From Paramarasmius palmivorus (lineage: Eukaryota > Basidiomycota > Agaricomycetes > Agaricales > Marasmiaceae): a stretch of 64,000 nt of DNA. This document shows, one piece after another, positions 55,716-64,000 of this stretch; the first letter of the stretch is position 1, and each line of letters opens with the position of its first letter. The notes below the pieces were generated by a model. The model saw only the letters and a program-made list of their open reading frames with translations, was not told the DNA's origin and searched no databases. The position numbers were made by a program, and so were the translations under genes. The stretch lies in assembly GCA_037176845.1 (NCBI GenBank), contig JAYKXP010000106.1, positions 62,001 through 126,000 of the forward strand. The letters run 5' to 3'.

Positions 55716-57260
55716 TTGCGATGTCGATACGTCAACGACGACCTCTATTCCACTTTTCCGTCATCCAGTCTCATTCTTTCTACCTTTACATCCGAGTTCT
55801 TACATGCACGGCCAAAGACGTCCCCCGCTCAATTCTTCTGCACGTTGTACGACCAAGGATCTCGACACTTCTTCGAGCTTCGACTACCACTCCCCATTCC
55901 ACATCTCATCATGGGGAGCATCTCGTGTAAGATGGGTGTGGGATATGAGTGCTCGAGAGAGGTGGTGAAAGAGTCTCTAGAGAACCGAGAGATAGCCAAT
56001 GGTGATCGGGTTGTCAGACGACGCACGTACGACTCGGTAGGTCGAACTGGTTTCTTGTTTTCCGCTACCTCTAACCCTCTCTTTCGCAGCGCCTGTGAAG
56101 ATGCTCTCTTCAACCCCGGCAACGACCATACGAAATATACGGGACTCACAGGTTATCGTCAACATACCCAAAAAAACCACCGAACGAATATCGGACAATT
56201 GTCCATCCAGTCATCTATTCCCCCTTCATTCATTCGCAATCCTTCGACACCCACCCCACCGACCAGAGCGTGCTTCAGAAACTGGCTCTCGTAGTATCCG
56301 GATTGGAGAAAAATGATTGGATATGGCCTCAGAACGGTGCAAAGCTACGCGACATCCATGTCTTCAGCCCAAATCACACTCCCTCTCTGTTCCATTTTCT
56401 GGTGCTCAGCAACGTCACAAATGCACCTAAACAGTAACCTGCAACGCTGTCAGGGTTTTGGCCGCTAACGACACGCTCCACCCTTCAACTAGGGCATCCT
56501 CCCGATACTGTTGAAACTACCCAACGCGTGTCTAGCGTTCTTCCAGGGTTCTGCAACCACTCGGTTGCTCTTTCTCCTGACGTGCATGTTCTCTAGTCGA
56601 GGCTGATATGGCTCTCAGGAACCGGCACCAACTGCCTTCCTTCATACGCTCATCCGCATCGCATTGACGCGCTCCCGCTCCCATACTTCCAATACTACGC
56701 CATTTACGTGATGCGTTCCCGTTGAAGAACGCTCATCTCGTGGAGAATTGGCTGGACAGTTATTGTACATCAACCTCTGCCTATCCACAGCTCGTTTTCC
56801 GTATCAGCTCTTTCGTTCTACCCCTTCCCAGCATGCCACTTTCTACCTCGTATTACGATGAGGATGTCACCTTGGAGTAACGAATGCTCGGATTGGGAAC
56901 GTGCATGGGATCTTCAACGTCAAACCCTTACCACAGCTACACCCGCCTTTTCTTTTCCATCACTCGTTCCTCCTTCATCTGTACGAGCGCTTGGTGTGAT
57001 ATACCTCGGTACTCACAACACTATCCACAGCTTCGTGAATCCCGCAGGTTACACCACAGCTGTACACCATCGCCGCCCACATCCCATGCCTCTCATCCAG
57101 CTTTCCGGTCAAGGGGATATACTTCCGTCGATGCTGAAAGTCGATCTCGTACCCCCAAGCGCGGAGTATCTTCAGCTCGTCTTCCTGTTCCTTCTGGGTC
57201 AGGTCGAACAGGGGTGATTTTGGGGACTTCGATGCGCTAGATGTTGTACTGGGCGTGCCG
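55716..57260 (+). pseudogene. Decayed gene of an unnamed fungal family (same family as 13.2-15.3 kb)
   Basis: Plus-strand blocks in different frames: GLEKNDWIWPQNGAKLRDIH (about 56303), FSPNHTPSLFHFLVLSN, LKLPNACLAFFQGSATT (about 56512), WLSGTGTNCLPSYAHPHRID (about 56612), PLPYFQYYAIYVMRSR, then after a frameshift VENWLDSYCTSTSAYPQLVF, and SVRALGVIYLGTHNTIHSFV (about 56980), QGDILPSMLKVDLVPPSAEY and LQLVFLFLLGQVEQG. Several stops (for example TAA after NAPKQ and TGA after MRSR) interrupt it. The region 55716-56300 upstream may be its 5' part but I could not align it. The C-terminal block suggests a soluble protein with a hydrophobic end; function unknown. Confidence 0.6.
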
Positions 57261-58314
57261 CGATTCCGAGTGGTTACGAAGCGAAAAGTGCTCGGCATCC
57301 ACACAATCACCTTCTATTCCTCTCGAGATATCAGGATACGGTTTTGTCGATCTCGTTTGAGCTTTAGCTCGCGTTGATGGACGGATGCTTGCAAGATTCA
57401 TGGCTCTGCGTTGGGGACAACACGCTATGAAGGGTGCTCTACGGCGAACTTGGATACTGAGCATCTTGGGAAATGCTGGGTATGACCAGTGCGCGGTCAC
57501 GGAAGTTGAGGAGAGAGGACATGTTCCCTAGGGAAGGGAGAAAAGGAGTTTGAAAACGATAAAGATATCTCGGGTGTTCTGAGAATGCGTCTAGGTATGT
57601 TTCATGGCTTATGTATCCCTATGCTTTGTATGTACTCATCCGCCCTTTCGTTCAAAGATCAATCTTCCACTCCATTTCTCGGATATCTCGCTACGACTCA
57701 AGGTGCATGAGCCTCAGATTACAGCCCACCCATGCGGCTTTTATGAGGCTATCGTAGCCGTCTCCCGGAGTTGACGAAATCTCTGAAACATTCAAAGCTT
57801 GTTTGGTGCCTGGTTGTGATCCCGAACGAAGGTGTCCGCTTTCATGGGTTGCACAGGATAATGCTGTCGATGCTTCTCTTTGACGGCCTATGTTCACTCG
57901 AGCTGTTTACGATATGATCATGAGGTGAGGTTTAATCAGTGTATTTGGGGTGCTGTTAACATTGACAGCATTTGATTGACAGATTCGACCGCGTATTGAT
58001 CGTACAGCTCTGGTGACCATTTGAGTACGCTCTGACCACTTGGCTGCAATTCGAGAGATGAGTAGTGGTGTGCGTTCAGACTGGAAGGAAGGGATACAGT
58101 ACCGAGGTTGTATTCATGATGTGTAGTAAATGGAACGAAATGAAGGACGATACTTTTGAATTCAACACGTTGAAGACACGAGGCTGTACGGTGTATCGCC
58201 TCTATACCCGTGACCTGCAGCTGGAGATCACCGACCTCCAACAGGTATGAGTACAGCTATCCAATACCTATAATATCACTGCTCTCCTACGAAAGCCTAT
58301 AGCTCGTCCCTAAC
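57261..58314. other. About 1 kb without a supported gene
   Basis: Short minus-strand frames at 57691-57897 and 57936-58241 have no recognised domain. By analogy with the other loci a type II F-box relic might be expected upstream of copy E, but I could not find its motifs. Confidence 0.4.
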
Positions 58315-60635
58315 ATGAGCTTCAACAACTCTTCGCAGGTCTTTGTCCATGGCCATGCAATCAACACTGTAAACGGGAATCAGTATAATGCGAGTGTTAT
58401 TCATTTCAACAGCCAGGAGAAAGAGCGTACTGAGTATGACGAGGTGTGTATTCTTCCAAATGAGGTTGTTTACCCACTGAAGCTTGCATAGTTTGAAGAA
58501 GTGAAACCGGGTCGGATTTTCACCTTGGAGAGAATCCACACTGAGGATCTTACAGAGAGACAAGAATGGGAATTGAAAAACGGGAAATTGGTCCGCAAGC
58601 CAAGCATATCAGCTCAAAGGACAATTTGTACGGTACAAGTGCGCCCAGATCAGCGAAGTAAATACACTGGAGTTATCTATGAGGGCGAGGATGCACATGT
58701 CTCTTGGAAGGAAGACTTTGAGCACTTTTCTCGGGCTGGCCTAGGGTTTGTTTTTGCTCTTCCTAAATCCCTTCACATCAATTGCTGACAATTGGATAGG
58801 ACACCTGAAACATGGCGGCTTTATGGCCTGAATCACTCCAAAATTCCCTTGCTCATCTTCCATGGTGGTACTATGTTTTTTTTTTCAATTGTCATGTTCT
58901 TCTCAGATTTGTGTGGTAGAATTGGTACCTCTTGCAAATTTCTACAAAGAGTCATTCTGGACAGAGATCTATTTGGATATGTTCAGTGTGCGTCCCAAAT
59001 TAAGTTTTCAAGTTCCTGTTAATCCATTTTCCTCTTAGTACCAATTGAAATGTCTTCCGCCACGGATATGGTTGGACATGGGAGGGAATCTGTGCAAGGG
59101 ACTCAAAGGACCTCATGTTCCATTCCTTCGTGAATTACACTGTGACACTGCTGTTCCCTCTTCAGTAGAAATGCTGCAAGACAATGACATCTGCTTCAAA
59201 TTCTTTCAGCAAAACTCATCATCGCATTTGGATCAAACCATTGTAGGCCATGCATCCTACTATTGTTATCTACTATATCCCAAGCACACCAACCACCAAC
59301 CACCCTTGGATCACTCCAACTCTCATTGGATGGCTGAGCATTACTTCAAAAGGCTATTTCGACATCCACCACATTACCTCACACTGGACATGTTACATGG
59401 GCTTCATTTTGATACTGTTTACTCTCCTTCACGGGGAGCTGTTGCAAGGTACCCAAGGGGTGAAATGTCCTGGAAAGCATACTGCCTTCGGGGACTGGTG
59501 AATGAGATGAAATTGAGGGATGGGTTGATTCGGTGAGTGAAATTTTTATGTTTTAGTTCATTAGTGCTGAATTTCTACAGTTTCGAGCTAGATGATCCAG
59601 AGGAGATTGAGGCTTCTGTCGAGTATTCATGTCATTACTACAGTTGGTTGATGCAGAGTTCAAGGATCATCAATGCCCACGAGATGTCAGGGATGGAAGA
59701 AAAATGTTGTATGTCTGCCCTCTCCACTAAATCTGCAATAGAACTCATCATCCCTTTCAATAGTCTTAGTTTACCCACCTACCTTCGAGCTCTCAGGCTG
59801 CTCATATCGACCCCGGTCACTCACACTCGAAGAGCTCCCACCAATCTACCTTTTCATCTATCCTCCCTCGTCAATAGCAGAACTCATATCATGGAAGAAC
59901 GGACACACCCGATCCCACTTTTGGTCTTTGGATGAGAATGGTCGATCTGAGATGTCAGAGGAGGAATGTAGGCAATGGGAGATTCCGGAGCTTCGAATCA
60001 AATCAGATTTCACTGAGATAAATTTGCGACGCTGGCCAGCCCACATCTACACTGCCCTCCACAAGTGGCAAGTCGCATGTGGCTTTGACCCTACCACTGC
60101 TGATTGGGCTCAAAGTCATGGGTACCTAGAATTTGAGATCATCGGTGGCAGGGAAGAGGAAGCACGGTTTGAGGGTGTTCATGGTTTGTCACACTCTTTG
60201 CATTCTTGAGTCTCGTTCATGCCAAATTGACCTTTGATCATTCAGATTGGTGTTCCTATATCAGCAAGCTGCGTGAACAAGATGTAGAATTACAACTATC
60301 TGTGCAATTTCAAGGTCGGTCGCGCGCGCATCTGCTCCCTTGCTAGATTTACCATCTCACTTTTCATAGAAATCACCAGGATTTCGCTCATGACATCTAC
60401 ACCGAAGCCTTCACGAATACCTGTCCCAAAATGGAATCCTCTATGCAAGAGTTGGAGAAAGTTAGTAGCCGGCGCAGAGGGTTCACAAATTGGGCATACT
60501 GAATATTCAGGGGCGCCCTTCAGCGGAGAAGCAGCGCAAAGTGTCGAAAAAACCAACAACAGTACTCGTTGGCAAGAGAGTGAACTAATCAATTGGTGTG
60601 TTGAGCCTTTGTATTGTGTAATAACGTTGTGCTGA
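58315..60635 (+). CDS. GNQYN-family protein, copy E (apparently intact)
   Basis: I do not recognise a named domain; this is an uncharacterised family abundant in mushroom genomes. It starts MSFNNSSQVFVHGHAINTVN then GNQYNASV. Successive blocks, joined across introns of about 40-65 nt without a stop: FEEVKPGRIFTLERIHTEDL, SAQRTICTVQVRPDQRSKYT, VIYEGEDAHVSWKEDFEHFS, TPETWRLYGLNHSKIPLLIF, ELVPLANFYKESFWTEIYLD, PRIWLDMGGNLCKGLKGPH, EMLQDNDICFKFFQQN, LHFDTVYSPSRGAVARYPRG, FELDDPEEIEASVEYS, SWLMQSSRIINAHEMSGMEE, PPIYLFIYPPSSIAELISW, RSHFWSLDENGRSEMSEEEC, CGFDPTTADWAQSHG and SYISKLREQDVELQL. The last exon starts after a 'tcatag' acceptor near 60369 (EITRISLMTSTPKPSRIPVP) and ends VITLC. It is the reference for copies A-D. 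The Ser/Pro-rich tail looks disordered. Confidence 0.75.
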
Positions 60636-61379
60636 GTCTTCTCCAGTTACTCCGAGTCTACCCAGGTGTCTTATTTACTCGCAATGTTAGGACTCGTGTT
60701 TTGTTTTCTGTCATTTTATGTCCACTTGATACTATGTGGTTGCTCTCTAATAATTTCTTGATCTGTATGTATGATATTCTACTCGGGTCCACCGAAAGTC
60801 CTGATACCCCTCGTGACGTCACCCGGAAAATGAGCATCAAAGATTTTGTTGTCCTCTGGACCACATAGTTTACGGATAGCAATCATAGTGGTAAATATTT
60901 ATTGTGATACTGCAGGTGAATCGATAGCTAATACATGAGTTCAAGGAATTCACTAGAAGAGTCAGAAAATGGTACACAAAAAGAAGGCTTGTGGTGGTGC
61001 CGGATGTCAAAGGGTATCAGGACTTTCGGTGGACCTGAGTACCTTTGCACCCAAATTGTAATGTAACACCGTGACGGCAAGCCAGCTCACGAAGGTCGCC
61101 ACCAAAATATCTAATATCATGACATTCAAATCGGCGATGCTTCTGCGCGCATGTGTCCATTGTAAGGCTAACAATCTCCACTGCAAACTTCAATAGCACG
61201 CACTTGAGCACTGGAGAAGGCTTATAGAAACAAAGCTCGAATATAACGACCTAAATAATATTCAGTATTGCGGTTGAACACAAAAACGAAGACATACGTT
61301 CGCAACGTAACATGAAACTTCTTGCCAGTGGCAACAGCCAACCCAGTACCGGTCATCAAGATGGCATTCAAAGAACGAT
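60636..61379. other. No supported gene
   Basis: The first 100 bp match the 3' flank of copy D. The remainder may include the 3' end of the minus-strand gene that follows (a reading AILMTGTGLAVATGKKFHVT at about 61300-61375) but this is uncertain. Confidence 0.4.
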
Positions 61380-62560
61380 CAAAACTTGATGCTGTGTGCT
61401 ATATCCAACAGTGAGCAACACCTAATCCGAGGACTCGGCTTCCACCTTTCGCAGCCTGTTCATCTTCCTCAACGCCGCAGCTTGCGACGAGGTTGTCGAT
61501 GGAACGTTTCTTTGCGCCTCTGTTGGTTGGCACGGGTATGGGTTCCGGTTCGGTGGGTACTTGGACGGTTACAGTGACGAGCACGGCTTTTGAGATGGAG
61601 GTACCGTTTGTGTGGGGTACCTGATCTTGTTCTTGTTTGGCTTTTCTGTGAACCTCGACCAACTGACACCTCTTTGATGTACTCGACGTCATTGTCTTCA
61701 CTGACATCCTTGTCTTCCTCTTCCTTATCGGCGTCAGCGTCTCTTGCGTTGGGCTGCATTTCAAATTTGTGAGACATTGTGGGTGCATGGGGAAGGAAAA
61801 GGACATACATCACCCAAGAGTAATACAGTTAGGTTTCTGTCGTGGTACTGGGTCTGACGTGCCTGATGTAGAAAGAAAAGTTAATACATACATCGCAGTA
61901 TAAGTATCGAATACCCACGTACCACCAGCTTGGATTGCCATGAACAATATCTGGAAAAACATGTCTGACTCCACCAACGCGATCATCTCGGTTTTGTTGG
62001 ACTCTTGATGTCGGTATGCGAGGTTGAAGTTTGCGGGACCAGGCCCAGGTTTAGTTGCATGGTTCTGAATCAGAAGATGGGTTTGCCATGTCTGCTGCTG
62101 TATATACGGTAGAGGTAAGACGAGTAGGTTGGCTTTGATGTACATAATTTGCTTACGACTAGCAGTGGGAGTCATAAAGTCACTATGTTCTGTTTGGGAG
62201 TATGAGACAAACATGGTGAGGAAATGTGTTTACAGGATACATACCTCAGCTCTATCCAGTTCGTAAGCAGTCGAGGTATAGAGAACTCCAGTGCCATCGT
62301 CCGTGTTGTGGGTTACCATGTCGTGATAAGCCTTGCAGGTATTATCAACGGCGGAAGTAGAATAGATTGAAAAGGCAAAGTTACGATGCAAAGGTCGGTT
62401 CTAATTGAGGATCTCGCCAGTGGCAGCCGCTGGTTCCATGGGTGCAGAGCTCTGAGCTGTACCAAGTGTGAATGAAGCCAGATGAATGTGCGGGCTCAAT
62501 TGAATTCTTGAAGCCACAGCTTCCAATCCCTAGAAAGTGAGTGTTATTGACAATGGCGAT
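61300..62560 (-). CDS. Uncharacterised multi-exon gene
   Basis: Minus-strand exons with good splice signals: a block ending NTDDGTGVLYTSTAYELDRA (about 62265-62330), GTATGT...CATAG intron, DFMTPTASRKQIMYIKANLL and VLPLPYIQQ (about 62100-62200), QTWQTHLLIQNHATKPGPGP, FNLAYRHQESNKTEMIALVE, SDMFFQILFMAIQAGG (about 61925-62100), GTACGT intron, ARQTQYHDRNLTVLLLG (about 61812-61865), GTATGT intron, and possibly an acidic exon PNARDADADKEEEDKDVSED. The N-terminus is unclear: MEPAAATGEILN meets a stop unless an intron intervenes, and the preceding sequence is the dispersed repeat. A degraded relative lies at 54.1-54.7 kb. I do not recognise the family. Expressed function unknown; may be truncated. 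Confidence 0.5.
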
Positions 62561-62960
62561 TTTAATCAATTGAGCGTGCGTACATATCAGGCTGAGGATC
62601 TGCTGCAGTGATGCTAATTGACGAGTTCAGTAATATCATACTCTTCGGTGACAACAGAGAGGCTAGAGTAATCCCTGTAAGCGGAATGAATTGTCAACAT
62701 GAAAAGTACCAGCTTTTGAGACGTACCCAGCCATAATTGAGACTTTGAGGTAAGATTTACTTTGGATAAATCTCTTGCCAAAAGGTCAAAGAAGAGTCGT
62801 GGTGGTTGTGTGGAAAGCTGCACAATTCTTTATCTGGTTCTCCCATCATCGACAGCAACCACTCTAGGCGAACTACAACACTGTTCATGATTCACCATCT
62901 ACTAGCGTTACATGTTCCATCGCCCAAAGTCACAAAAAAAACGCATCAAACTCTTCACTT
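62471..62960 (+). repeat. Dispersed repeat, copy 3
   Basis: 62471-62820 aligns with 1074-1412, and 62790-62960 with 55336-55500, so this copy bridges the other two and is the most complete. The minus-strand reading KLVLFMLTIHSAYRDYSSLS (about 62620-62720) suggests origin in a membrane-protein gene. Confidence 0.6.
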
Positions 62961-63222
62961 GGTCACAGCACTATCCATCGCCGTCACCAGGAAGTCCTTA
63001 GTGACATGTGGAATGTGGGCCAGCGGAGACCGCTGGCAGGACGAGCCTGAGGTACGAGCATCCTTGGACCTTTACACACCAAATACATAAACTTTTGAAC
63101 CTCATTTGTATATCACATCGATAGCGGGGTGCTTTGAGACAGAGTGATACATATCATCACACTCCCTCGGCTCCTACTAGGTCAACATCAGTGCTACAGA
63201 ATCAAATGATAAAAAAGATAAC

Positions 63223-63580
63223 TTACACAATTACCATGTAGGCGACAATGACAGACAGGAATGATACAATTTCATTCACTCCATGGTCCAAAATGGATTG
63301 ATAGCACGCAGAAGTGTTAATGCTGGCAGGCGGTTGAACTGCGGCAGCGAACGAGAATGATCGAATAAAGCAATCATCGCAGTTTGATATTGGCTGGTCG
63401 ACTGTCGTTCTTGAAAACCTTGAACTCATCCCGTATCGAGTGGACAGTATAACCATGAAATCTAAGAAGTTTGCTTGTGTTACCAGCAGGCAAAAAGAAA
63501 AGAAGAGCAAGATACGCACTCGGAGTAGCCCCAACTGTTGCGAAACCCCAACTCGAGTAATCAAGCTCGAAAATAGCCAT
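63223..63580 (-). other. Possible exon(s) of a hydrophobic protein
   Basis: Two overlapping minus-strand frames include hydrophobic runs (WGFATVGATPSAYLALLFFL; LLRVRILLFFSFCLLVTQAN), and the end reads VSFLSVIVAYMVIV before a stop at 63223. It may be upstream exons of the membrane-protein family relic at 62.6 kb, but I could not join them in frame. 62961-63222 and 63581-64000 hold nothing else I can support. Confidence 0.3.
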
Positions 63581-64000
63581 AGGCCAGTATGGAAGTTACG
63601 TCCTCAAAGAGCTGGGATGATATGGAGTGCTATCGGCCTCCACATACTCTGTGCAGTGAAACGTAAGGGTCTTGCCATTGCCTGACAGGATTAGCGGGAC
63701 TGTGAAAAGGTTAAACAATGGGCTCCTTGCAAAAATGAGAAGAGGTACCGCCGACCAGCTATTAACACTCCTTTCACTGCTTGTCTTCGGGTTGTCCTCT
63801 GTGGCACAGGCTTGTGGAGAGTTGGTAAAGCGGATAGAATATGTAGACGGTAGAACGACAAAGTCGGCGTTATTACATCATGATGTATGATCCATGCCGC
63901 GTGATAGCGATCAAGTATGGTTTGTTCTAATTGAAATTTTCACAAAAATCATAATGAGCAAATGTCCTTGAGCTTTAGAAACACATACCCAAGATGATTT

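Overview
The window looks like nuclear DNA of a mushroom-forming basidiomycete (Agaricomycete type). Genes are broken by many short GT-AG introns of about 50-60 nt. F-box/LRR-like genes are strongly expanded. The recognisable single-copy genes (ferric reductase, NIMA-type kinase, G-protein alpha subunit, FMN-binding oxidase) are typical fungal genes. There is no prokaryotic or organellar signature, no CRISPR array, and I found no RNA gene.

Layout. 0-1.1 kb: C-terminal part of a minus-strand F-box/LRR-like gene cut by the window edge. 2.5-4.7 kb: ferric reductase with an in-frame TGA where a Trp is expected. 4.9-6.5 kb: F-box gene. 6.6-7.0 kb: small C2H2 zinc-finger gene. 9-35 kb: an accessory block of four 'type I' F-box genes (start MSVVP or MSLQIVP, tiny first exon), four 'type II' F-box genes (CxxC knuckle, coiled coil, then F-box) and decayed or intact copies of an unnamed family with an N-terminal G/N motif (HGNQYN-like), here called the GNQYN family. 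The recurring arrangement is GNQYN gene on the plus strand converging on a type I F-box gene on the minus strand, with a type II F-box gene on the other side. A foldback element with two almost identical arms of about 310 bp sits at 18.3-19.2 kb, between two copies of a 2.1 kb segmental duplication.

35.9-44.5 kb is an island of more ordinary genes: a degenerate tyrosine-recombinase ORF, a pyridoxamine-phosphate-oxidase-like FMN protein, a NIMA-family kinase and a 12-exon atypical G-alpha gene. From 45 kb the accessory pattern returns: a type II F-box relic, then a GNQYN gene (45.9-53.5 kb) hit by two transposons. One is a 537-bp element in a coding exon. The other is a complete 4,728-bp element carrying a transposase gene, inserted in what had been a 53-nt intron. 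Both have 9-bp target-site duplications. An apparently intact GNQYN paralogue lies at 58.3-60.6 kb. It shows what the interrupted gene looked like and lets every intron be placed.

54-57 kb and 61-64 kb hold relics and one or two poorly understood multi-exon genes. Repeats link 1.1-1.4 kb, 55.1-55.5 kb and 62.5-63 kb, and relics link 13.2-15.3 kb with 56.3-57.2 kb. Overall this is a birth-and-death region in which F-box and GNQYN genes duplicate together, accumulate stops and receive transposons. All exon boundaries were read by eye and are not supported by transcript data.
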